A stretch of DNA of 64,000 nt from contig NC_014012.1 of the NCBI RefSeq assembly GCF_000091325.1, positions 3,170,500 through 3,234,499 on the forward strand, given 5' to 3'. Under the pieces are notes generated by a model. That model was given only the letters and a program-made list of their open reading frames with translations, had not been told where the DNA came from and searched no databases. Of the stretch, positions 40,202-48,826 are shown in pieces (position 1 is the stretch's first letter; each line of letters begins with the position of its first letter). A program made the translations under genes and the position numbers. The DNA comes from Shewanella violacea DSS12. Its GTDB lineage: Bacteria; Pseudomonadota; Gammaproteobacteria; Enterobacterales; Shewanellaceae.

Positions 40202-40972
40202 TTGGATAATCAAGCAGAACTAGATATTTTTGATATTGCAAATAAATATCTCTTTAACACACAAACACATACACTCACAGCTAAGGCCAGTCGCGGAAAA
40301 ATGGTTGTTGAGCTAGGGCTAAATGAATCTAGACTACTGACCCTCCTGATTAAACATCAGGGTAAACCAGTAACTCGCGAGCAAATATTACACGAGGTAT
40401 GGAAGAAGCGTGGATTAGTGGTCGATGAAACCAGCGTTAACCAGACGATTTCACAGATAAGAAAACAGCTCAATGACGATGCAAAAGTGCAGGCAATCAT
40501 TAAGACCTTACCCAAGTTAGGTTACTCGCTTTCACCAGGCGTTAGCGTAAAAAGGTTGTCGCAAACAGAAGCAGAAGCCATCAATCCCAACATGCCCAGT
40601 AAAAAATCTATCTTGATGCAGGTTGCAATCGCTGCAGTACTGGCCGTCGCGCTGAATGTGGCCTTCTCAATAAACTCTTTTGATACCTCGCTACAGAGTG
40701 CAACCACGCCTTGGACCGAGATAAAAATTGATGGGGTCAATTTCTTACAGTTACAGCACAATCCGGTCGACAAAAGACTAACCTCTCAGATTGAAAAATG
40801 CGTGCGCGCTTTCCTCACGCATTCCCCCACTCAGATAGATACGATACTGATTTTTTCCAAAGAAAATAAATCGCTGACCTTAGTGCCGCTAACACATGGA
40901 AATAACGAGACATTGGTCACAATACTAAACAGAGACATTGCACCAGGAGAAAACAAATGTTTTCTGAAATAA
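40202..40972 (+). CDS. ToxR-like membrane-anchored transcription regulator
   Basis: A 256-residue protein with an N-terminal OmpR/PhoB-type winged helix (about 12-112; GKPVTREQILHEVWKKRG, ETSVNQTISQIRKQL), one transmembrane helix (about 137-156) and a periplasmic domain with Cys200 and Cys253, the same two-cysteine plan as Vibrio ToxR. It should regulate transcription directly in response to envelope signals. The start is unusual: the best choice is TTG at 40202, because the first strand of the winged helix would be lost from later ATGs. Overlaps the ToxS-like gene. Confidence 0.78.
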   Translation: MDNQAELDIFDIANKYLFNTQTHTLTAKASRGKMVVELGLNESRLLTLLIKHQGKPVTREQILHEVWKKRGLVVDETSVNQTISQIRKQLNDDAKVQAIIKTLPKLGYSLSPGVSVKRLSQTEAEAINPNMPSKKSILMQVAIAAVLAVALNVAFSINSFDTSLQSATTPWTEIKIDGVNFLQLQHNPVDKRLTSQIEKCVRAFLTHSPTQIDTILIFSKENKSLTLVPLTHGNNETLVTILNRDIAPGENKCFLK

Positions 40973-41484
40973 GAAAGAAAATGCCATTGATTGTGAGTTT
41001 CATCGCTTTTTCAATCTTATTGAATCTACTACAAAACAAGTTAAGTGATGCTCAGCAGTTCGTCGATACGAGCTGGTCATTCGACAAGAAGCTGTACATC
41101 AATCACTCCGATTCATTCCTGAATGTAGACATTAAACAAACTCAGTGGCACGGACGAGTACACTTTTACCCAAATGATCAGTTTTCCGCCGAAATAAACG
41201 TCACCACAAACTATGCGGACACCGGCCAAGATTTTGAATATAACATCAAAGTTAACGGTCTATGGAATATCGTCGATGGGGTGCTTAACCTATCAACGCT
41301 AAACATCATCGAAATGAAACCCGTTGATGAACATCAGTATCATGAGGAGTATGTCGGCTTACAGATCTTGAAGAACTTGATTAGGCGACAATTTAACCAG
41401 AATCACACCATGCATTTTTATGGTGAGGACACTTTAGTATTAACTAATATCAGTCAAACATTAACCCAATTAAATAAGTTCTAA
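40957..41484 (+). CDS. ToxS-like periplasmic partner
   Basis: A 175-residue protein with one N-terminal membrane span (about 9-27, LIVSFIAFSILLNLL) and a periplasmic domain. The ATG lies inside the 3' end of the ToxR-like gene (16-base overlap). Size, topology and gene order match ToxS, which stabilises the ToxR periplasmic domain. Sequence similarity to ToxS is only faintly visible by eye (WSFDKKLYINHSDSFLN), so the call rests partly on context. Confidence 0.65.
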   Translation: MFSEIRKKMPLIVSFIAFSILLNLLQNKLSDAQQFVDTSWSFDKKLYINHSDSFLNVDIKQTQWHGRVHFYPNDQFSAEINVTTNYADTGQDFEYNIKVNGLWNIVDGVLNLSTLNIIEMKPVDEHQYHEEYVGLQILKNLIRRQFNQNHTMHFYGEDTLVLTNISQTLTQLNKF

Positions 41485-41499
41485 GTACCAAGCAAGTGC

Positions 41500-41533
41500 T
41501 TAACGTTAAGGGAGGGAACTCCCTTAACGTTAA
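41500..41533 (+). terminator. Terminator after the ToxS-like gene
   Basis: TTAACGTTAAGGGAG (41500-41514) pairs perfectly over 15 bp with CTCCCTTAACGTTAA (41519-41533) around GGAA. Confidence 0.82.
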
Positions 41534-41831
41534 TTTACCATCATATAATGAGTTCGCTCAACTTAAAAAACGGCACTATCTGGGATGATTATTTACCCCA
41601 TAGCCCCACATCAATGCATTGGTTCTTCCATCTGTGCATGCGTCATCCATTATTGGCTTGCAGCACTTGAATCTAGACACTCTTCATTGTTGAGTCCCCT
41701 TGATAAACCTCGACACAAATTGATCAGAACAAATCATTAACCCAAGACGGTTATCGGTAGAGGTAACTCGCGTAGCTCAAGGGAAGCATAGCCAAGCTCG
41801 TTGTTTTATCTAACGAACTTACCCATCACCT
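41534..41831. other. Non-coding stretch before IS remnants
   Basis: About 300 bases with no supported gene, repeat or regulatory site; it leads straight into IS debris and is probably decayed sequence. Confidence 0.4.
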
Positions 41832-42076
41832 TTGGCACGTTTACTAATGCAGCTATAACTTGGAGAGTTAGTGGCACATCCATAAGCTGGAAAACTGAGG
41901 GTGTGAAACCTTCTAGTGCTCGCAGAAATAAGTTGCATACACCTTTAACAAAAGGCGCAGTTTCAATAGCTACATCAGAGTAAATATACCACGGTGACCG
42001 TGATGATCAGAGCAACACCAAGAGCTAATGGCTTGCTCATCAATCCCAAAGGTCAATCGATTAAGGAAACAAGGCC
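41832..42076 (-). mobile_element. Remnant of an IS5-family element
   Basis: Closely matches the transposase 5' half and right end of the element at 43236-44265, with an internal deletion of about 110 bases near 42055. It keeps the terminal ...GGAAACAAGGCC inverted-repeat end at 42076. Non-functional. It abuts an IS3 fragment, so the two elements recombined or one inserted into the other. Confidence 0.85.
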
Positions 42077-42077
42077 C

Positions 42078-42350
42078 AACGAGATTATTCATTAGGCTTT
42101 AAATTGCAGGTTGTAGCAGCCGTTGAAAAAGGCGTTATGACCTATAAACAAGCTCAAAGCATCTACGGCATCCAAGGTCGTTCAACAGTGCTTACCCAGC
42201 TAAGAAAACACGGTAAGATGAATTGGACTCAACCACTGAAGGCAGGTCAGAGAAAAAAGTACTTAGCCAAGAAGCGAGAAGCCTTCAAAAGCAGAAAATA
42301 ATTCGCTTAAGCCGTGCTTGCAAGCTACTTGGTATAACAAGACAATAGCT
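42078..42350 (+). pseudogene. IS3-family OrfA fragment
   Basis: Reads in frame as a transposase OrfA piece: YSLGFKLQVVAAVEKGVMTYKQAQ, then YGIQGRSTVLTQLRKHG, a helix-turn-helix typical of IS3-family OrfA. A stop at about 42300 is followed by RLSRACKLLGITRQ, the usual beginning of OrfB. Both ends are missing. This is a different IS3 lineage from the one at 62.9-63.9 kb. Confidence 0.75.
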
Positions 42351-42407
42351 ACACATTAAATGAACTGGGTAAGAGCTATTGGCTTGACTTACTTCTTATG
42401 AATTATA

Positions 42408-42947
42408 TTAATTTGGAACACATATATATAATGTCGCAGAGTTTTCGTAATCAGGTTTATCTTTATAGACAAAGTAGTTATGGTCTATCCCTAGAGATAA
42501 TTCTTCGGAATGTACTATCGCCCAGCTATGAGTTTCATCCTGCTGGAAATCTTGAGTTAGGCTTATTGACCCCCCAATCCGATCTACATTTAAACTCTCC
42601 GCAACACTGATAGCAAAGGAATCATTATTATTTAATAATGTATTTAAATTGTCTATTTCATCTATCTTTGGCGGGTGGTAAGCACCTTGAGAAACACAAT
42701 ACTCGGTATTGGTCATGCCAGCTTGATTAGCCTGTGGTCCCATTACCCAACCTCTTAATCTTGGGATGTATTGATAAACTTTGTTGGAAGAGTCATAGTT
42801 CTCAGCGTATTCACCATTACCATCCTGATTATATGTATACACTATGTTCCCATCTTGAATATCTCGATCATATGTTAAGCTGTCGGCAAATGAAGACAAG
42901 CTAACAATAGACAATAGAGAGCACGCTATTATGTTTAATTTTTTCAT
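42408..42947 (-). CDS. Secreted protein of unknown function, possibly lectin-like
   Basis: A 179-residue protein with a clear signal peptide (KKLNIIACSLLSIVSLSSFA). The mature part is acidic and Asn/Tyr-rich. I do not recognise it, but NTEYCVSQGAYHPPKIDEIDN and the closing LYICVPN give a spaced Cys pair and layout reminiscent of the C-type-lectin-like domains in the lipoprotein at 48.8-51.1 kb. It sits alone between IS relics and may be cargo. Confidence 0.6.
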   Translation of the reverse strand: MKKLNIIACSLLSIVSLSSFADSLTYDRDIQDGNIVYTYNQDGNGEYAENYDSSNKVYQYIPRLRGWVMGPQANQAGMTNTEYCVSQGAYHPPKIDEIDNLNTLLNNNDSFAISVAESLNVDRIGGSISLTQDFQQDETHSWAIVHSEELSLGIDHNYFVYKDKPDYENSATLYICVPN

Positions 42948-43235
42948 TGTAAACCTTATTAATAAGTTTTAAATATAAAATATAAGAAGGTATTAAGGCG
43001 ATAAATAATAAAGCCAGAAATACCATTCAGGAAGGATAATAAACATATAATGCGCAAGTTCAACATCACAGGCTAATCATTCATAAGTTTTCATAATTGC
43101 AAATAAATTCCAGATCATTAATTGCCTAATGCGGTGATTCCTCTCTAAATGTACGTGCGCCCCAATGACTCTTTTATCACCAGCGATTTACTAACGTGTG
43201 GTCATTATTCGATTAAATACTTCACATCCCAGACA
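42948..43235. other. Non-coding stretch upstream of the secreted protein
   Basis: AT-rich and without a recognisable gene. It should hold the promoter of the minus-strand gene at 42947; no box is clear. Confidence 0.35.
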
Positions 43236-44265
43236 GGCGTTGTTGATCAAATCTTCGCTATCGACGCACATACTTAAGGGGTTGAGCTAACTAGGCAGTC
43301 TGTTTCCTCACTGGCATTCTAGTCTTATGACTTTGTTGATGGCCTTTACACCTGCCAGCGCTTCACCAATTTGAGCACTATAATCTCGCAGGCTAAGTTT
43401 CGGACTAATCAGTTGCTTATATCGGTACATCGCTGTTTCAGATAGTGACCGTAAGTGATAGTCATTTTCCTTCTTCCATTGCGCTAATTCATTATTCTTA
43501 AGTGCTCTCACAGCCTAGTTTCGAGAATGCCCATCCTCCCAACATCCAGCACGCTTCTTGGTGGATTTACCACTTTTACACTGAAGGAGTTGGTGACACG
43601 CCTTGGTGTCGTATGCACCATCAGCAGAAACCTGTTTACTCTCTCTTCTCAATGGACTAAGCAATGCGGGTAACACTTCATTATCGGCAACGTTAATCAG
43701 AGAGACTTCTGCTGCCACGACTTCATGCGTATTCGAATCTACTGCAAGGTGTAACTTACGCCAAGTACGACGCTTCTCTTTACCATGTTTTCGAGTCTTC
43801 CATTCTCCCTCGCCGTAAACTTTTAGACCCGTTGAATCAATCACGACATGTGCCACTGCGCCACGACTCTGCGAGCGATATTTGATATTTACGGTCTTGG
43901 CACGTTTACTAATGCAGCTATAGCTTGGAGAGTTAGTGGCACATCCATAAGCTGGAAAACTGAGGGTGTGAAAGCTTCTAGTGCTCGCAGTGATAAGTTG
44001 CATACACCTTTAACAACCAATGCAGTTTCAATAGCAACATCAGAGTAAATATACCCGCGACCACGGCAACCGTGTTGTTCAGAGCAGCACCAAGAGCGAA
44101 TGGCTTGCTCATCAATCCAAAAGGTCAAGGAGCCTCGATTGATCAATGCCTTGTTGTACTGAGACCAATTGGTCATTTTACCCATCTTGATGTTTCCAAT
44201 TAGCACATTGGAAACATCAGATCACATAAACAGCAAAAGATACAATCGATTTAGGAAACAAGGCC
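43236..44265 (-). mobile_element. IS5-family insertion sequence, inactive
   Basis: About 1,030 bp. The ends GGCGTTGTTGATCAAATC (left) and GGCCTTGTTTCCTAAATC (right, minus strand) match at 13 of 18 positions, the GGCCTTGTT ends of IS5-family elements. No target duplication is recognisable. The transposase inside is broken into three frames. Confidence 0.85.
43308..44206 (-). pseudogene. IS5-family transposase, frameshifted
   Basis: Three overlapping frames join into one transposase: MTNWSQYNKALINRGSL... (44206-43889), VVIDSTGLKVYGEGEW and VSADGAYDTK with the DDE aspartates (44003-43515), and NDYHLRSLSETAMYRYK (43511-43308). At least two frameshifts, near 43890 and 43512, inactivate it. Confidence 0.88.
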
Positions 44266-44422
44266 CTCCTACACAGGTTTGATTTTAATCACTGCGATTG
44301 TTATCTGGAAATAGCATAAGGGTAGAAAAAGCGGTTAAATAGGAGCACTTACCCACCGGATATCTGTCATCACTACACTTATTGATTTATAGCCAACTAA
44401 TGAACTACCAACGCAAATATAT

Positions 44423-45448
44423 GGCGCTGTTGTAGGGAAATGTTGTCTATACTTAATGATTGAGGGTAAAGGAAATGAAAGCAAAACTATTTGTGAGTAA
44501 ACTTAACCAGCTAACCAAAGCACTTATCTCTATGACTCCAGCCCAGAGAGAGATTGTTCACCAGTCAATTCAAGCTTTAGATTCAGAAATCTCTATCGAT
44601 GAACTTATTCAGCCCCTTTTTGATGCGAAATCGCAATGTCCACACTGCGATTCTAGTCAGTTCAAAAAATGGGGCAAAGCTGGGGGAATACAAAGATACC
44701 GCTGCAATAACTGTAGTAAAACATTTAACAATAAGACTAAAACCCCGCTAGCGAGACTGCACAAGAGCCACATTTGGCAAGCGTATGCTCACTGTATGCA
44801 GTTAAGGTTAACACTGAGACAAGCCGCTAAAATCTGTGACATTAACCTTAAGACCGCTTTTTTATGGCGCCATCGATTTCTTCAGGCTCAAGCGGGTAAA
44901 AATGATGACAAATTATCGGGCATTATCGAAGTTGATGAATTCTTTCTCGCCTACTCAGAAAAAGGGAGTAAAACACTGAGTTATCGGCAAAAAGCCAGAA
45001 ATCGAGGTGGTAATATTGATAAACGAACTAAGAAAGGACAAGTTGCGATACTGCTTTCCATTGATCGCAGTAAACATATGATAGCGCCGATTTTATCTGC
45101 TAATACGTCTTCAGAGATAGCGATTAATCTGATAGACAATATAGAAGAAAACTCAGTACTTTGCAGCGACGGCTCATGGGCATATGTGAAGATAGCCGCA
45201 CAGAAGGGATGTGACCATAAGCGTTTGATAAATAATAAAATCAGAGTGATGGAGAATATCTATCATATTCAGACAGTCAATGGTGCAATAGCAAATTTTA
45301 AGGCTTGGATAAACGGAAGTATGAAGGGTGTGGCAACAAAATATTTATCACATTATCTAGCCTGGTTTAAGGAAAACAGCGCAAAGCTAGATAAACAGCA
45401 AATACTGTTATCCGCTTATGGGAGACAACAGCATTATGGAACATAGCC
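44423..45448 (+). mobile_element. IS1595-family insertion sequence, copy 1
   Basis: 1,026 bp with ends GGCGCTGTTGTAGGG and (complement) GGCTATGTTCC. Compared with copy 2 (58011-59050, 1,040 bp) it lacks 14 bases between the left end and the transposase. The flanking octamers AAATATAT and AAACATAG agree at 6 of 8 positions, a possibly decayed target duplication. Oriented opposite to copy 2. Confidence 0.9.
44475..45446 (+). CDS. IS1595-family transposase, copy 1
   Basis: A 323-residue DDE transposase from the ATG at 44475 (a TTG five codons upstream is possible). An N-terminal zinc ribbon (CPHCDS...CNNCSKT) precedes the ISXO2-like catalytic domain with Asp in GIIEVDEFFLA and LCSDGS. It differs from copy 2 at about eight residues; two are notable: SDGSWAY for SDGSRAY and NGAIANF for NGAIENF. 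The latter loses a conserved Glu and may inactivate the enzyme. Confidence 0.9.
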   Translation: MKAKLFVSKLNQLTKALISMTPAQREIVHQSIQALDSEISIDELIQPLFDAKSQCPHCDSSQFKKWGKAGGIQRYRCNNCSKTFNNKTKTPLARLHKSHIWQAYAHCMQLRLTLRQAAKICDINLKTAFLWRHRFLQAQAGKNDDKLSGIIEVDEFFLAYSEKGSKTLSYRQKARNRGGNIDKRTKKGQVAILLSIDRSKHMIAPILSANTSSEIAINLIDNIEENSVLCSDGSWAYVKIAAQKGCDHKRLINNKIRVMENIYHIQTVNGAIANFKAWINGSMKGVATKYLSHYLAWFKENSAKLDKQQILLSAYGRQQHYGT

Positions 45449-45966
45449 AAACATAGACGATTATTCAAATATTTGAGCAGCTGATTAATTGATAATACAA
45501 GCCTAGTGAAAGGCATCGATGAGAAGATGGCGGAGTGGCTTATGTCACTTAAATAGATTAGATATGTCAGTGTTTCTAAACGATACAATAACAACACCGA
45601 TTTAATTGCCTCAATCAATGTTTCGCCTTAATCCTACTCAATGCTGCCAATCAAGCTCGGCAGTTGAGCACTTATTTATAGACTGAACGATTTAATATGT
45701 ACAAGTCCCCAGCGCTAATAACGCTTTCATTTATGCAGAATAGGTTATCTTGCTCGCCTTTTATAAAATAATGAGCATCGATACACCAATGAAACAAAAT
45801 GAAACTGTTGTCACTGAAGCGAGCAAATAAAACAGTCTGTGGCCAACATACAACGATAAGCAATGTTACTTTTCATACTGAACTTTTAATACTGGACATT
45901 TCATTAATGAAATGTCCAGTACAGCAATTAAAACCATACCGTTCTAGTCGGAAACCAGCAGCTTAT
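45449..45966. other. Gene-poor region between IS1595 copy 1 and the FKBP gene
   Basis: About 520 bases with only short, unsupported frames. The one clear structure is the 32-bp palindrome at 45890-45921. Confidence 0.5.
45890..45921 (-). terminator. Perfect 32-bp palindrome, probable FKBP terminator
   Basis: The half-site TACTGGACATTTCATT is followed at once by its exact complement AATGAAATGTCCAGTA. It lies 46 bases beyond the FKBP stop. No strong U run follows on the minus strand, so termination is probable rather than certain. Confidence 0.6.
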
Positions 45967-47049
45967 TTAATCCCCAAGACAAGTAGAGGAATTACAACCC
46001 TTGTTGTTATCAGGCACGATAGACAATAGTGTCACATCGAAAATGAGCACAGAATGTGACGGAACGAGTTCAGTGCTCACATCCCCAAAACCAAGTGCTG
46101 CGGGGATCACCACACGCACTGTACTTCCTATGTTCATCTGTTGTAGCCCATCAGCCAACCCAGGGATCACTTCGGCTAATTTGAGCTGCGTTTTGGCCCC
46201 CGAGACAAATTCGTTACCATCAATTAACCTGCCATGATAGTCCACGATAACCGTATCGCCCATTGTCGGTTTTCCCCCGGTATCAGCAACCGGTGATAAC
46301 ACCTGATAACTCACCCCGTCTGGTGTCGTCACAACCCCAACTTTATGGCTAAACTGGTCTATAAATATCTCACCGGCAGCAGTGCGCTGCCTAGCGGTAA
46401 CGGCTGCACGCTCTTGCTCGCGACTTTTTACCCATACATCGAACTCGACCAGCAAATCTGTTACTTCAGTTTGACTCAAGGCTAGATCATGATTCAATCC
46501 ATCCTTAAAGCCAGCAATCAGTTCGCTAGCATCAAACTCAAACCCGAGTTGACGATAACTCACAAGCTGTAGCTGTAAAAACGCCCCCTTACTCACACCT
46601 ATAGCATAGCCAACATCCTTTAAATGCAGCTCTTCTTGTGCGGTTAAACTGTGTTTAGCAGAAGCAGTCGCCGTAGACGATAACCATTGCACCGCCTTAT
46701 CATAGTCCGCAAGCAAGGCTTGTATTTCGACGTCTGTTAGCTTCGACGACTGTGTCACGCCATCTCTGAAGCCCTCAATAAGTTCGGCATCAACCATCTT
46801 TAGCCCCAGTCGCTCACTAGCCCCAGCACGGGAACCGATAAACTGCCCCATGGTCACCCCCACACTGTAAACCACTGGTTTTTTGTTGACAGATATAGCA
46901 TGTTCAACACTGGAGCTTGAACTTAACAACAGCGGCGAGTATGACCAATAGACACAGACAAGCACAGACACCGTAAAAGCGAGAACGCTGACACGAAACG
47001 CAGTGATGTAGCGTGGAGGATTAATAAAACAACGTAATAGTAAGGGCAT
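45967..47049 (-). CDS. FKBP-type peptidyl-prolyl isomerase, membrane-anchored
   Basis: A 360-residue envelope isomerase. An N-terminal membrane anchor (about 15-40) is followed by two tandem FKBP N-terminal dimerisation-like repeats (YSVGVTMGQFIGSR... and YAIGVSKGAFLQLQ...) and a C-terminal FKBP domain (about 255-347; GDTVIVDYHGRLIDG, VIPGLADGLQQM, AALGFGD). The double N-terminal module is longer than the usual FkpA/Mip plan. It probably assists folding of exported proteins and lies back to back with the reverse transcriptase gene. Confidence 0.88.
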   Translation of the reverse strand: MPLLLRCFINPPRYITAFRVSVLAFTVSVLVCVYWSYSPLLLSSSSSVEHAISVNKKPVVYSVGVTMGQFIGSRAGASERLGLKMVDAELIEGFRDGVTQSSKLTDVEIQALLADYDKAVQWLSSTATASAKHSLTAQEELHLKDVGYAIGVSKGAFLQLQLVSYRQLGFEFDASELIAGFKDGLNHDLALSQTEVTDLLVEFDVWVKSREQERAAVTARQRTAAGEIFIDQFSHKVGVVTTPDGVSYQVLSPVADTGGKPTMGDTVIVDYHGRLIDGNEFVSGAKTQLKLAEVIPGLADGLQQMNIGSTVRVVIPAALGFGDVSTELVPSHSVLIFDVTLLSIVPDNNKGCNSSTCLGD

Positions 47050-47066
47050 AGGTTTATCCAGCCAAA

Positions 47067-47105
47067 AAAGTATAAGTATTTAGCCTTACAAAATACTTAT
47101 ACTTT
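47067..47105. promoter_or_regulatory. 15-bp inverted repeat between FKBP and reverse transcriptase genes
   Basis: AAAGTATAAGTATTT (47067-47081) pairs perfectly with AAATACTTATACTTT (47091-47105) around a 9-base loop. It lies 17 bases from the FKBP start and 113 from the RT start. It may be an operator or the stem of a structured RNA. Confidence 0.6.
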
Positions 47106-47218
47106 GACTCCACGACCAATAAAATAATATGAATCATAATAATTAATAATGTCTTACTAGAAAGTCGGCGATCATCAAGTCTACATTGTGGATCTTTCTA
47201 CCTGACACAGACTGCCTA

Positions 47219-48703
47219 ATGTCCTTACTTGCCGAAATCACTTGCTCTGACAACCTAACCGGTGCTTACCATTGGCTCTGCGATCGCCGCAAACACTACC
47301 CGCCTAATGCAGATATCTGGCACCTACGGCATCACAAACAGCGCGAGCTGGCCAAGCTCACCGAAGAGTTGCGCACCAATCGTTACACCATCATGCCGTT
47401 GACCCTAGTGACCAAGGCGAACGGTGAGCGGATAGCACTCTGGTCGGCGCGGGATGCCCTAGTGATTAAGATGCTGACCCAAGTATTAGCAACCATATTG
47501 CCGGTGCACGCAAAATGTGAACATGTGGCGGGACATCGCGGTGGTAAGCGCTCGCTACGCCATGTCGATGAACAGATGCGCTCCGGCCGTTACCAGTTTG
47601 TCTGTCGCACCGACATCAAGGGCTATTATGCCAATATTAACAAACACCAACTGTTAGAGCAGATGACTCAATACGTCACATGCAAAACCAGCCTCAACCT
47701 CATTGGCCAATACCTATTCTACAGTGTCGAAGATGGCGGCGAGTTTTATACCCCTAAACAGGGGATCAGTCGCGGCTCGCCACTCAGCCCACTGCTGGCT
47801 GGATTTCAGCTCTACTGCATCGATAAATATTTTGCCAACCTGATGGACAGCAGGCAACAAACAATGAAAACGACTGGCCAAAAATGTAAAGACTCGTGTG
47901 TCAATGGCCTCTCGCAGTTACCCGATGGCGATATCTACTATGCCCGCTATATGGATGATTTCATCATCTTTACCCGCACCCGCTGGCAGTTACGGCGCGC
48001 GGTAAAGCGATTGAACCAGTTTTTTAACCAGTTCGGTTTCAAGCAGCACCCGGACAAGACTTATATCGGCAGGATAGGGACTAGCAAGGTGGAAAACCGG
48101 AATGAATTAGGTCGCAATGAGGGGAAAAGCTGTGCTCAAGTCACATCGGCAACACCAGATGCGCACCGTGGTGTCACGGCTGAGCCAGCAAGCGATCGAC
48201 TCTCAGAACGAAGCAAAAAAGTGTCTAGACGGATAAAAACTGCGGGTGACAAACAAGAGGGTACACAAGCAACTATTTTACGACAGCTCGGCAGAAGAGA
48301 AACATTAAACCAAACAGAGAATGAAGGTACTCCACTCCTTCATTCCAAACACACCCGACAGCGCAAAAAAAGCCCCATCAGCGTCGGCGACATGTACAAA
48401 GCCGCCGACATGTGCAAACGCAAATGCTTCGACTGGATGGGTTTGATGTTTAACCTAAGCGGTGCACTCGGTCCCGCGCCGCGGGCAATCGAGAATCATC
48501 TGTCAAAGTGCCGCCAACTCTATGGAGAGGCCCAGCGCCGAGGCTGGGACCCATCTCGTACCCAAGCCAGACTCGACGCCTACCGCAGACGCTGGAATGC
48601 GGCCATCGACTGCATCTCGCTGACTCACAGTCAACATACGAGTGCGCGGACGTGTCCGTTCAACAGGCAACGCACTCACCACGTGGATAGAGGGATTGAT
48701 TGA
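47219..48703 (+). CDS. Reverse transcriptase of uncertain class
   Basis: A 494-residue RNA-directed DNA polymerase from the ATG at 47219 (a TTG at 47186 is possible). Motif A is RTDIKGYYANIN (Asp132), the QGxxxSP region QGISRGSPLSPLLAG (181-195), motif C YARYMDDFIIF (Asp246/247), then HPDKTYIGRI. It lacks the (I/V/L)GxxxSQ box of known diversity-generating retroelement RTs and shows no maturase or endonuclease domain, so it is neither a clear DGR RT nor a clear group II intron protein. About 115 hydrophilic residues (287-401) separate TYIGRI from FDWMG. It converges on the lectin lipoprotein gene 123 bases away. Confidence 0.85.
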   Translation: MSLLAEITCSDNLTGAYHWLCDRRKHYPPNADIWHLRHHKQRELAKLTEELRTNRYTIMPLTLVTKANGERIALWSARDALVIKMLTQVLATILPVHAKCEHVAGHRGGKRSLRHVDEQMRSGRYQFVCRTDIKGYYANINKHQLLEQMTQYVTCKTSLNLIGQYLFYSVEDGGEFYTPKQGISRGSPLSPLLAGFQLYCIDKYFANLMDSRQQTMKTTGQKCKDSCVNGLSQLPDGDIYYARYMDDFIIFTRTRWQLRRAVKRLNQFFNQFGFKQHPDKTYIGRIGTSKVENRNELGRNEGKSCAQVTSATPDAHRGVTAEPASDRLSERSKKVSRRIKTAGDKQEGTQATILRQLGRRETLNQTENEGTPLLHSKHTRQRKKSPISVGDMYKAADMCKRKCFDWMGLMFNLSGALGPAPRAIENHLSKCRQLYGEAQRRGWDPSRTQARLDAYRRRWNAAIDCISLTHSQHTSARTCPFNRQRTHHVDRGID

Positions 48704-48826
48704 GCCCTTAACCCATAACGACCTAGCTGATAGCTACCCAGCTCAACACAACGCCAGTTTTATGAACAACCACACCTGTGGCGGCGCTGATCATCATAAA
48801 CGTTGCCCCTTGCGCGGCCCGACCCA
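48704..48826. other. Convergent gap between RT and lectin lipoprotein
   Basis: The 123 bases between the two stop codons contain a GC-rich run (48795-48825) immediately after the lipoprotein stop. I see no classic terminator. Confidence 0.4.

Noticed and set aside
41801..41983. Small plus-strand frame near 41.8 kb (and its twin at 43848-44048)
   Set aside because: Both are antisense shadows of the IS5-family transposase.
45672..46029. Short frames at 45672-45863 and 45799-46029
   Set aside because: Overlap on opposite strands around the 32-bp palindrome, with no features or conserved motifs.
47219..48703. Calling the RT a canonical DGR reverse transcriptase
   Set aside because: It has QGISRGSPLSP instead of the GxxxSQ box and no template repeat was found.
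47219..48703. Calling the RT a group II intron protein
   Set aside because: No maturase or HNH domain and no recognisable intron domain V/VI structure around it.
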